The translations under genes were made by a program, and so were the position numbers. A DNA stretch of 15,736 nt. It comes from Actinomycetota bacterium (GTDB lineage Bacteria > Actinomycetota > Actinomycetes > S36-B12). The notes under the pieces are model-generated. The model saw nothing but the letters and a program-made list of their open reading frames with translations. It did no database searches and was not told where the DNA came from. How positions within the stretch are numbered: position 1 is the first letter of the stretch; every line of letters begins with the position of its first letter. The stretch lies in contig VGBQ01000039.1 in NCBI GenBank assembly GCA_016870425.1, positions 1 through 15,736 on the forward strand. Direction: 5' to 3'. Shown here piece after piece: positions 1 to 6,299 of this stretch.

Positions 1-411
1 GCGCTCGAGCCAACGCACCGCCGCACCGACAGGGCCGACCAGGGGGCGGGGCAACCACGGTCGCATGGCGAGTGCGGCCGCGGTGTCCTCATGCACGTCC
101 CACACCATGCCTGGGTGACCGATGCCAACAGCAGCGACGACGGCATCGGGGCTGTGCAGGAGGATGATGTCGTGCTCGGGCGCTTCGCGAGTCAGCACCA
201 GGTGGGTCTCCCGCAGGGCCGCCGCGCGATTGCGTCCCCGGCTGCGAGGGACGTCAAGGGCACGCACCTCGTCGCGCGGTTGCGCGCCGTACGACGCGAA
301 GGGGCCCACCTGCGTGACGGAGTGCCCCGCATCGAGCAGAGCGCCGATCTCGCGTTCAGCAATACGGGCGTCGCGCGGGTCGTGAACGGGGCATACGACA
401 AGGACCCTCAC
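1..411 (-). CDS. glycosyltransferase, N-terminal part (cut by window edge)
   Basis: Translating the minus strand from a GTG at 411-409 gives 137 uninterrupted codons running off the left edge. The product begins MRVLVVCPVHDPRDARIAER and continues through EIGALLDAGHSVTQVGPF, then HDIILLHSPDAVVA near residue 90 and GMVWDVHED near 110. The opening beta-strand, the 'ReI..Ll.aGH.Vt.vgp' pattern and the later 'vWDvHED' strand resemble the N-terminal Rossmann domain of GT4-type (GT-B) glycosyltransferases. The donor-binding C-terminal domain lies outside the window, so the substrate cannot be inferred. The GTG starts one base after the TGA of the ABC ATPase (413-415), so it should be translated in the same transcript as the exporter. 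A cytoplasmic sugar transferase acting on the exported polymer fits this position. The family call is fairly firm from fold-level pattern; the specificity is unknown. Confidence 0.75.
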   Translation of the reverse strand, partial: MRVLVVCPVHDPRDARIAEREIGALLDAGHSVTQVGPFASYGAQPRDEVRALDVPRSRGRNRAAALRETHLVLTREAPEHDIILLHSPDAVVAAVGIGHPGMVWDVHEDTAAALAMRPWLPRPLVGPVGAAVRWLER

Positions 412-412
412 G

Positions 413-1339
413 TCAGGGATGATCCTGATCGGCGGCGAGCTCTGCGAGAGCCTGCTCGTTGGCCTCCTTGCGCTTGCGGCGCCGGTCGCGCAGCGCCTTC
501 TTGCTCTTGAGCCCGAAGCGCGCTTCGTACTCCGGGATGATGTCGTCGGGATGGCCGTCAGAGATGATCCGTCCCTCATCAAGCCAGATGACGCGATTGC
601 AGGCCGATCGAATGGCTCCCATGGAGTGGCTGACGAGGAAGATGGTGTCGGCGTCATCGCGCAGTTGCTGAATGCGCTGACTGCTGCGCTTCACGAATTC
701 GCCATCACCGGTGGAGAGAGCCTCGTCGATCAGCAGGATCTCGTGTGTGACCGCCGAAGCGATGGCGAACTTCAGCCGCGCAGACATGCCCGACGAATAG
801 GTATTCATCGGCATGTGGATGGCAGAGCCGATGCCGCTGAATTCCACCACGGACGGGATGCGCTCGCGGACCTGGGTGGGGGTGAGCCCCAGCGCGAGAA
901 GCCCGAGTTCGACATTGCGCAGCCCTGACAGCGCCTGCATGAGAGCGGAACTCACCCCGAGCATCGTGGGTTGGCCATCTGCGTAGACCGAACCCTGGTT
1001 GGGTGGAAGAAGCCCCGCGATCGCGCGCATCAGGGTGGACTTGCCTGCGCCGTTCTTGCCGATCACACCCACGGCCTCGCCCTGGCGGGCAACAAAGCTC
1101 ACTCCGCGCAAGGCATGGATCTCACGCTTGCTCGACACCGGCCTGCGACTGCGCAGGCGGCGCCAACGGCCGGCGCCGGGGTCAAGTGGCGCATCGGGAG
1201 CGGTCCACACCCGATAGATGATGTGCAGGTCGTCGACGACCACCTTGATGGGCGCGTGGGGGTCGCTGGCCCGGGGTGGCTCGACGTCGACGAAGTCGGC
1301 ATCCTCACTCAGATCGAGGACGTCGTCAGCCTCGTCCAT
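413..1339 (-). CDS. polysaccharide/teichoic acid ABC exporter, ATP-binding protein (TagH/Wzt/RfbB type)
   Basis: 308-residue cytoplasmic ATPase that would energise export of a lipid-linked polymer through the neighbouring permease. Walker A is GKNGAGKST (residues 94-102). The signature is YSSGM (181-185) rather than LSGGQ, as is typical of TagH/Wzt-type exporters. Walker B is ILLIDEAL (201-208) and the switch histidine is in LVSHSM (H238). An acidic leader of about 30 residues precedes the domain. The C-terminal tail is charged and helical (KSKKALRDRRRKRKEANEQ) and lacks a carbohydrate-binding domain of the long Wzt type, so it resembles short TagH-like ATPases. The ATG at 1339 has a GGAGG ribosome-binding site 6 bases upstream and overlaps the permease 3' end by 14 bp, which supports coupling. 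The family call is firm; whether the cargo is teichoic acid, teichuronic acid or capsule is inferred from context only. Confidence 0.93.
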   Translation of the reverse strand: MDEADDVLDLSEDADFVDVEPPRASDPHAPIKVVVDDLHIIYRVWTAPDAPLDPGAGRWRRLRSRRPVSSKREIHALRGVSFVARQGEAVGVIGKNGAGKSTLMRAIAGLLPPNQGSVYADGQPTMLGVSSALMQALSGLRNVELGLLALGLTPTQVRERIPSVVEFSGIGSAIHMPMNTYSSGMSARLKFAIASAVTHEILLIDEALSTGDGEFVKRSSQRIQQLRDDADTIFLVSHSMGAIRSACNRVIWLDEGRIISDGHPDDIIPEYEARFGLKSKKALRDRRRKRKEANEQALAELAADQDHP

Positions 1340-2213
1340 ACCGATCCTCCGCGCGCCAGAAGAACCACATGCCCCACGGGAGTATCACGACGGCCCACCC
1401 CACGGCCAGGGCCCAGTTCCACGCACCCCAGGGGGAAAAGTAGGAACTCATGAGCGCATCGCGCATGCAGTTGAGGTAGACCGTGCCCGGGTTAACCTCG
1501 ATGATGAATGTCGCCCACGGCGGAACTCCCAGGCGCGACAGTCGGTCAGCGATCGGGATCATGACCCCGGACATGTAGCCCCAGATGCGCAGGATGTAGG
1601 GCAGCACCTCCGACACGTCCTGCACCGTTGCAACCACGCGGGCCATGACGAGCGCGATGCCCAGTGAGAACATCAGGATGAGAAGCAGGGCAACGGGCGC
1701 GAGCAGCCAGTCCCAGGTGATGGGCTCACCGGTCACCAGGAGGATCACGATCATGATGGGCAGCGCGTAGAGGAAGACTCGCAGTTGCTTGATCACGACC
1801 GCGATGGGGAGCACCGCTCGCGGGAAGTGGATCGACCGCACGAGACCCTCATTGCCCGAGATGCTGCGCGATCCGACCATGATCGACTGGCGGATGATGG
1901 CGAAGGTGAAGACACCCGCGGCGAGAAAGCCGGTGTAGTTCGCCACACTGCCCCGACCGCCCAACAGGAAGCCGAAGAGGAACCAGTAGATCGCCATCGT
2001 GATGACCGGATCCATCACCTGCCAGAACTGACCCAGTCGACTCTTGGTGTTCTGCTTGTCGACACTGGCCCTGGCAAAGGCGAAAATGAATGCCCTGCGC
2101 TGCCACAGGCTGCGCAGGTATGCGCCGAAGGGCGGACGGCTGTTGACCGGCGAGAGGCCGGCATCACGGGCAAGGTCGCGGGCATCGACCTCGCGTCCGT
2201 CGACGACGATCAG
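1326..2213 (-). CDS. polysaccharide ABC exporter permease (ABC-2, TagG/Wzm type), probable CTG start
   Basis: Membrane partner of the ATPase downstream. Six hydrophobic segments are visible after a cytoplasmic N-terminus, and the protein ends WRAEDRYGRG, a tail typical of TagG-like permeases. The first usual start codon in frame is GTG at 2018 (230 residues). However, the same frame upstream encodes AYLRSLWQRRAFIFAFARA and SRLGQFWQV, which match the conserved N-terminal amphipathic part of the family and would be lost. Back to the in-frame stop at 2288-2286 there is no ATG, GTG or TTG. A CTG at 2213-2211 overlaps the dehydrogenase TGA as CTGA and has AAGGTGG seven bases upstream, giving 295 residues, a normal family length. 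I therefore prefer 2213. A GTG start at 2018, or a sequence error near the true start, are the alternatives. Function is firm; the start is moderate. Confidence 0.85.
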   Translation of the reverse strand: MIVVDGREVDARDLARDAGLSPVNSRPPFGAYLRSLWQRRAFIFAFARASVDKQNTKSRLGQFWQVMDPVITMAIYWFLFGFLLGGRGSVANYTGFLAAGVFTFAIIRQSIMVGSRSISGNEGLVRSIHFPRAVLPIAVVIKQLRVFLYALPIMIVILLVTGEPITWDWLLAPVALLLILMFSLGIALVMARVVATVQDVSEVLPYILRIWGYMSGVMIPIADRLSRLGVPPWATFIIEVNPGTVYLNCMRDALMSSYFSPWGAWNWALAVGWAVVILPWGMWFFWRAEDRYGRG

Positions 2214-3469
2214 AGCCTCACCACCTTCGGCCCACTTGTCGCTCCGCGCGTGTCGAAGAGCCTCGACGCGGCAGCCGTGACTGCTTCAAGATCGTAGGCC
2301 GCGTGGTTTTGCAGGAGTACGACGAGATCGGCACGCGTCAGAGCCGCATCCAGATCATCGACTCGTTCAAGGGCATGCGAGCCCAGGCGCCAGTTCGTGA
2401 CATGGGGGTCGTGGAACTCCACGTCAGCACCCTTGTCACGCAACTCAACCGCGATCGGCTTGGCCGGCGACTCACGCTGGTCAGCGATATCTGGCTTGTA
2501 GGTCACTCCGAGAAGCAGCACGCGTGAACCGCGGAGGGGCTTGCCTTCGTCGTTGAGGGCGTCCTGGATCCGCCGGACGACGTAGGACGGCATGCCCGCG
2601 TTGATCTCCTGGGCCAACTCGACGAACCGGAAGGGGTAGCCGAGCTTGGCCTGCACCTGATACGAGAGGTAGTTGGGATCGATCGGGATGCAGTGACCGC
2701 CCACACCGGGGCCGGGGTAGAAGGCCTGGAAGCCGAATGGCTTGCTCTTGGCCGCAGCGATGACATCCCACAGGTCAATGTCGAGTTCGTGGCAGAAGCG
2801 CGCCATCTCGTTGACGAGTGCGATGTTGATGTGGCGGTAGGTGTTTTCCAGCAGTTTGGCCATCTCCGCCTCGCGCGTGCCGCGGGCACGCACGACGGTG
2901 TCGACGAAGGCGCCGTAGAACTCCGCTGCCGCATCGGTGCAGGCCTCGGTGTGGCCCCCGACCACCTTCGGCGTGTTGCGCATGCCGAAGTGCTCGTTGC
3001 CCGGATCGATTCGCTCCGGGCTGAAGGCGAGGTGGAAGTCGCGTCCGGCAACCAGGCCACCCTCCTCGAGGACCGGTCGCACCTCGTCATCAGTGGTGCC
3101 GGGGTAGGTCGTCGACTCCAAGACGACCAGTTGACCCGGCTGAAGGTGCGCGGCGATCGCGCGCGTGGCTCCCATCACCGCACCGAGATCCGGCCCTCCC
3201 TCGGGGGTGAGCGGAGTGGGGACGCAGATGATGACGGCACGTGCGTTGGCGATAACTGCCGCGTCCGTGGTGGCGACGAAGCCGCGACCCAGCATGTCCG
3301 CGATGTCCGCGTCCGAGAGATCGTCGACATGCGAGCGGCCGGCATTCAGGCCGTCCACGACGGACGTGGAGACATCGAGGCCGGTGACCGCGAGACCTGC
3401 TCGATTGGCCTCCTGTGCCAGGGGCAGGCCGACGTAGCCAAGCCCGATGACCACTAGATCGCGCGCCAT
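2210..3469 (-). CDS. nucleotide-sugar 6-dehydrogenase (UDP-N-acetylhexosamine dehydrogenase, WbpA/WecC-like)
   Basis: 419-residue NAD-dependent four-electron dehydrogenase oxidising C6 of a UDP-sugar to the uronic acid. The N-terminal Rossmann domain carries GLGYVGLP (residues 9-16). LESTTYPGTTDDEV (about 117-130) and FSPERIDPGN (149-158) are the versions of these motifs seen in WbpA-type UDP-GlcNAc/UDP-ManNAc dehydrogenases rather than in UDP-glucose dehydrogenases. The catalytic cysteine lies in GPGVGGHCIPIDPNYL (C260), and the C-terminal UDP-binding domain has LLGVTYKPDIADQRESP. The length is normal. The ATG at 3469 follows GAAGGA at good spacing, and the 58-bp gap to the upstream glycosyltransferase shows nothing notable. 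Together with the epimerase at 5214 it could make UDP-ManNAcA (epimerase first) or UDP-GlcNAcA (dehydrogenase alone). The amino-sugar substrate is inferred from motifs; UDP-glucose is less likely. Confidence 0.92.
   Translation of the reverse strand: MARDLVVIGLGYVGLPLAQEANRAGLAVTGLDVSTSVVDGLNAGRSHVDDLSDADIADMLGRGFVATTDAAVIANARAVIICVPTPLTPEGGPDLGAVMGATRAIAAHLQPGQLVVLESTTYPGTTDDEVRPVLEEGGLVAGRDFHLAFSPERIDPGNEHFGMRNTPKVVGGHTEACTDAAAEFYGAFVDTVVRARGTREAEMAKLLENTYRHINIALVNEMARFCHELDIDLWDVIAAAKSKPFGFQAFYPGPGVGGHCIPIDPNYLSYQVQAKLGYPFRFVELAQEINAGMPSYVVRRIQDALNDEGKPLRGSRVLLLGVTYKPDIADQRESPAKPIAVELRDKGADVEFHDPHVTNWRLGSHALERVDDLDAALTRADLVVLLQNHAAYDLEAVTAAASRLFDTRGATSGPKVVRL
2221..2227 (-). promoter_or_regulatory. 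ribosome-binding site deciding the CTG start of the permease
   Basis: Reading the minus strand, AAGGTGG (one mismatch to AAGGAGG) ends seven bases before CTG at 2213-2211, inside the last codons of the dehydrogenase. A second purine run, GAGG at 2219-2216, is closer. The spacing is good for initiation at the CTG and poor for any other codon in the permease frame. Confidence 0.45.
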
Positions 3470-3527
3470 GTCCGTCCTTCGCCGTTGCCACGGGTAGGCC
3501 CCGAGGTGCGTTCAGCGCCGGGAGCCA

Positions 3528-5147
3528 TCAGCCCCGGAGGGCGCCGAGGAAAGAGTACGCGTCCCGGTAGGTCCCCATCACGGAAGGCCACGTGCGATGT
3601 TCGGCCACCCATGCCCGGGCTTGGCCACCAGCGTCAGCTCGCGCATCGGGGTCGGCGAGGGCGGAGAGCGCGTCAGCGAGGGCCGCGGCATCGCCGGCCG
3701 GGGTCAGCCTCGAGTGGGGTGCGAGCACTTCGGCCACGGCAGGGAGGTCGCTGCCGACCACAGGGATCCCACGGGCCTGCGCCTCGAGCGGCTTGAGGGC
3801 GGTGACCGCGCGATTGACGGCGGTGTCCCGGCGCGGGAGAGCAAAGACATCGAGGGCGTCGTACCAGTCGCGCACGGTGGCGACGGGAACCCGGCCCGGC
3901 GCCTGAATCGGGACACCGACTGCCTCAGCGCGAGACTGCAAGGGAGCCAAGGCGGGTCCATCACCGACGATGAGGATGCGCGCGTCGAGACCGCCGGTGC
4001 GCAGCAGTGCAACCGCGTCCACCAGGGTGTCCAGGCCTTCGTCATCATTGATGGTGGCGACGCTGCCGACGACGAACGCGCCCGCGATCCCCAGGCGCTC
4101 GCGGTTGGCCGACTGGTCGCGAGGGGCAAGGAACTCCAGCGGCACCGCATTGGGAGTGATGAAGACTCGTGCGGGATCGACTCCACGCCGGATGATCTCG
4201 TCACGCATGCCCTGACCGAGAGTTGTGATCACGTCGGCCCCGAGCAGCGCTTCGGTATGGCGCTGTCGGAGGAGCTGGTAGACCTCGGACTCTCGGACAG
4301 CCTCGCCGCCGTGTCGCGCGAGCCACGTGTCCTCGAAGAACGTGCGCGCCTCGTAGGCGACGGGTAGGCCGTGCCGTCGACCGACCTCCAGCGCCACGGC
4401 CGCGTTGACGTGATCGGACGCGGCATGCAGGACATCCGGGCGCAGATCATCCACGAGGGCGCCGAGCATGCGGGAGTACGCCGCGCGCATGCCAGTGTCG
4501 GACGGCATCACCAGGGGGAGCAGGCGGTGGTACGGCACTCCGTCGAGAATCTGAGGATTCGGTGACCGCAGATCGCCGTGCGTGACTGGATAGCCCGGTC
4601 GTGTCACCACATGCGCATCCCAGCCCGCGTCTCGCTGAGCGCGCGCCACCCGCTGCGTGCGAATCGTCGATCCCGCCTGCGTCACCGGCAGGGAGTTCGT
4701 GACGACATGTAGCACGCCCAGTGCCCCTTCCCGGCGTGCTCCGCGACCAGGCCGGGCTGCTCGGCGGTGCTCCCCCGGCGCAATCGGCACACCCAGCGTG
4801 GCCAGTTGTCGGCGAGCCGCACGCACGGCGCGTCGCCCGCGCGCGTCGCGCGGCCGCGCCACGGCTGGGGTGCTGAGCGAGCCAGAAAGGACATCGACCG
4901 CCAGTGCACATGACTCGCGCGCCGGGTCGTCAACGGACACATCGATGAGGGCAGCCCGCGCGTCGTCAAGCCGATCGCGGGCGATCGCGTAGTCGAAACG
5001 TCGCAGGGGGCCCTCCCCCGACTCAGCGGCAAGAGCGGGGACGGCACGCTCAAGGGCGGCACGCCCCCGGGCGGGATCCTGGGCGAATCGACGCCAGGCT
5101 CCCGTGATCGCCAAGGGCACCCGCCGCGCGATGCCGAGCGTCGCCAT
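3528..5147 (-). CDS. GT4-type glycosyltransferase with N-terminal helical extension
   Basis: 539 residues, first gene of the leftward operon. A GT-B fold starts near residue 141 (GALGVLHVVTNSLPVTQAGS, with the sugar-acceptor loop and R..R motif after it). It continues with DVITTLGQGMRDEI, FITPNAVPLEF (about 329-340), ARILIVGDGP (about 389-398) and ALKPLEAQARGIPVVGSD (450-467), where E455 would be the conserved donor-binding glutamate. The first glutamate of the usual EX7E motif is absent; R/N residues occur there, as in other members with the TALKPLE form. Residues 1-140 are Arg/Ala-rich, probably helical, and match nothing I recognise. The start is the ATG at 5147, with GGGAGG six bases upstream. 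A more distal ATG at 5228 would run into the divergent epimerase gene and has no support. Donor and acceptor are unknown. Confidence 0.9.
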   Translation of the reverse strand: MATLGIARRVPLAITGAWRRFAQDPARGRAALERAVPALAAESGEGPLRRFDYAIARDRLDDARAALIDVSVDDPARESCALAVDVLSGSLSTPAVARPRDARGRRAVRAARRQLATLGVPIAPGEHRRAARPGRGARREGALGVLHVVTNSLPVTQAGSTIRTQRVARAQRDAGWDAHVVTRPGYPVTHGDLRSPNPQILDGVPYHRLLPLVMPSDTGMRAAYSRMLGALVDDLRPDVLHAASDHVNAAVALEVGRRHGLPVAYEARTFFEDTWLARHGGEAVRESEVYQLLRQRHTEALLGADVITTLGQGMRDEIIRRGVDPARVFITPNAVPLEFLAPRDQSANRERLGIAGAFVVGSVATINDDEGLDTLVDAVALLRTGGLDARILIVGDGPALAPLQSRAEAVGVPIQAPGRVPVATVRDWYDALDVFALPRRDTAVNRAVTALKPLEAQARGIPVVGSDLPAVAEVLAPHSRLTPAGDAAALADALSALADPDARADAGGQARAWVAEHRTWPSVMGTYRDAYSFLGALRG

Positions 5148-5166
5148 CCGCACCTCCCGGTCTGGG

Positions 5167-5194
5167 ATACTAGACGCCGGTGGCGCAGCGTCAC
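5167..5194 (-). promoter_or_regulatory. candidate sigma-70-type promoter of the leftward polysaccharide operon
   Basis: On the minus strand, GTGACG (5194-5189) and TAGTAT (5172-5167) sit 16 bp apart, each matching four of six consensus bases. A start near 5160 would leave a short leader containing just the GGGAGG ribosome-binding site before the ATG at 5147. It lies in the only intergenic gap between the two diverging operons. Seen by eye only; the rightward promoter is not clear (a GATACT at 5166-5171 has no convincing -35 box). Confidence 0.4.
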
Positions 5195-5199
5195 CGGCG
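5175..5199. repeat. 8-bp inverted repeat between divergent operons (possible operator or leader hairpin)
   Basis: CGCCGGTG (5175-5182) and CACCGGCG (5192-5199) are perfect inverted copies separated by 9 bases. The right arm overlaps the candidate leftward -35 box, and the element ends two bases before the AGGAAGG ribosome-binding site (5202-5208) of the epimerase gene. It could be a protein-binding operator controlling both operons or a hairpin at the 5' end of the epimerase mRNA. Which of the two is not decidable from sequence. Confidence 0.5.
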
Positions 5200-5213
5200 A
5201 CAGGAAGGCCGCG

Positions 5214-6299
5214 ATGACTCTGCTCCACGTCACGGGCGCCCGTCCCAACTTCCCCAAGGCGGCCCCGGTCATCGCCGCCCTAGCCGACCTCGGAGAGCGT
5301 CAGCGACTCGTCCACACGGGCCAGCACTACGACGATCGCATGTCGGAGGTCTTCTTCCGCGAGCTCGACCTTCCGCGACCGGATGTGAATCTCGGCGTGG
5401 GCTCCGGCTCACATGCCGAGCAGACCGCGGCGATCCTCGTGGGTCTCGAGCAGGAGATGCTGGCCACTCGGCCCGCTATGGTCATCGTCTACGGCGACGT
5501 CAACTCGACACTCGCAGCGGCAATTGCCGCGAGCAAGCTCGGCATCCCGGTGGCCCATGTTGAGGCAGGCCTGAGGTCCTTCGACATGTCGATGCCCGAG
5601 GAGGTCAATCGGATCGTGACGGATCGGCTTTCCGATCTGCTGCTGTGCACGAGTCCCGACGCGATCGCCCACCTCGCTCACGAGGGCGCCCCCGCCGATC
5701 GGATCCACCTCGTGGGCAACCCGATGATCGACACCCTGCTGGCCAACCTGGACCGCATGGACGCGGAGAGGGCTCGCGCCTCCTTCGGCCTGCCTGACGA
5801 CTATCTCGTCGCCACCCTGCATCGGCCCGGCAATGTCGATGACCCTGAATCGGCGGGGGAACTCGTGGCGCTGCTGCACTCCGCGGCCGCCCGCGCCGAC
5901 ATCGTCCTGCCCCTGCACCCGCGCGGGCGGGCAATCCTCGAGGCACTCGGGCTGGATGACCACCCACGCGTGCACGTCGTTGAACCCCTGGGCTACCTCG
6001 AGTTCATGAGCCTGGTGCGCGGGTCGCGGGCCGTCATCACCGACTCGGGTGGAGTCCAGGAGGAGACGACGGTGCTCGGCGTGCCCTGCCTCACACTGCG
6101 GCCGAATACCGAGCGGCCGGTGACGATCACTCACGGCACCAATCGCCTCGCAACCCATGCGACTCTCCTGCCTCTGCTCGACGCAGCGCTCTCCGAGGAG
6201 GTCGTCACCACCCGCCGACCCCCTCTGTGGGACGGCCACGCCGGTGCGCGCATCGCCGAGGTCGTCGTGGACTGGCTTGCGGAGCATCCACGGTCATGA
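5214..6299 (+). CDS. wecB: UDP-N-acetylglucosamine 2-epimerase (non-hydrolysing)
   Basis: 361-residue cytoplasmic GT-B-fold enzyme interconverting UDP-GlcNAc and UDP-ManNAc. Family motifs are all present: GARPNFPKAAPVI (residues 8-20), HTGQHYDD (34-41), VYGDVNSTL with D95, HVEAGLRS with E117, MPEEVNR with E129/E130, and TLHRPGN with H203. These correspond to the catalytic acids and histidine known in E. coli WecB. ITDSGGVQEE with GVPCLTLRPNTERPV near residue 280 forms the UDP pocket. Length is normal. The ATG at 5214 follows AGGAAGG at five bases. It is the first gene of the rightward operon, and its TGA overlaps the ATG of the next gene as ATGA. With the dehydrogenase across the divergent promoter it would supply UDP-ManNAcA. 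A WbpI-like epimerase acting on a uronic acid form is the alternative. Confidence 0.95.
   Translation: MTLLHVTGARPNFPKAAPVIAALADLGERQRLVHTGQHYDDRMSEVFFRELDLPRPDVNLGVGSGSHAEQTAAILVGLEQEMLATRPAMVIVYGDVNSTLAAAIAASKLGIPVAHVEAGLRSFDMSMPEEVNRIVTDRLSDLLLCTSPDAIAHLAHEGAPADRIHLVGNPMIDTLLANLDRMDAERARASFGLPDDYLVATLHRPGNVDDPESAGELVALLHSAAARADIVLPLHPRGRAILEALGLDDHPRVHVVEPLGYLEFMSLVRGSRAVITDSGGVQEETTVLGVPCLTLRPNTERPVTITHGTNRLATHATLLPLLDAALSEEVVTTRRPPLWDGHAGARIAEVVVDWLAEHPRS

Noticed and set aside
3597..4367. 256-codon plus-strand frame opposite the GT4 gene
   Set aside because: The minus-strand reading has full GT-B motifs; this one has none.
5148..5228. Upstream ATG at 5228 for the leftward glycosyltransferase
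   Set aside because: It would overlap the divergent epimerase start and cover the only promoter gap, while ATG 5147 has a GGGAGG ribosome-binding site at ideal spacing.
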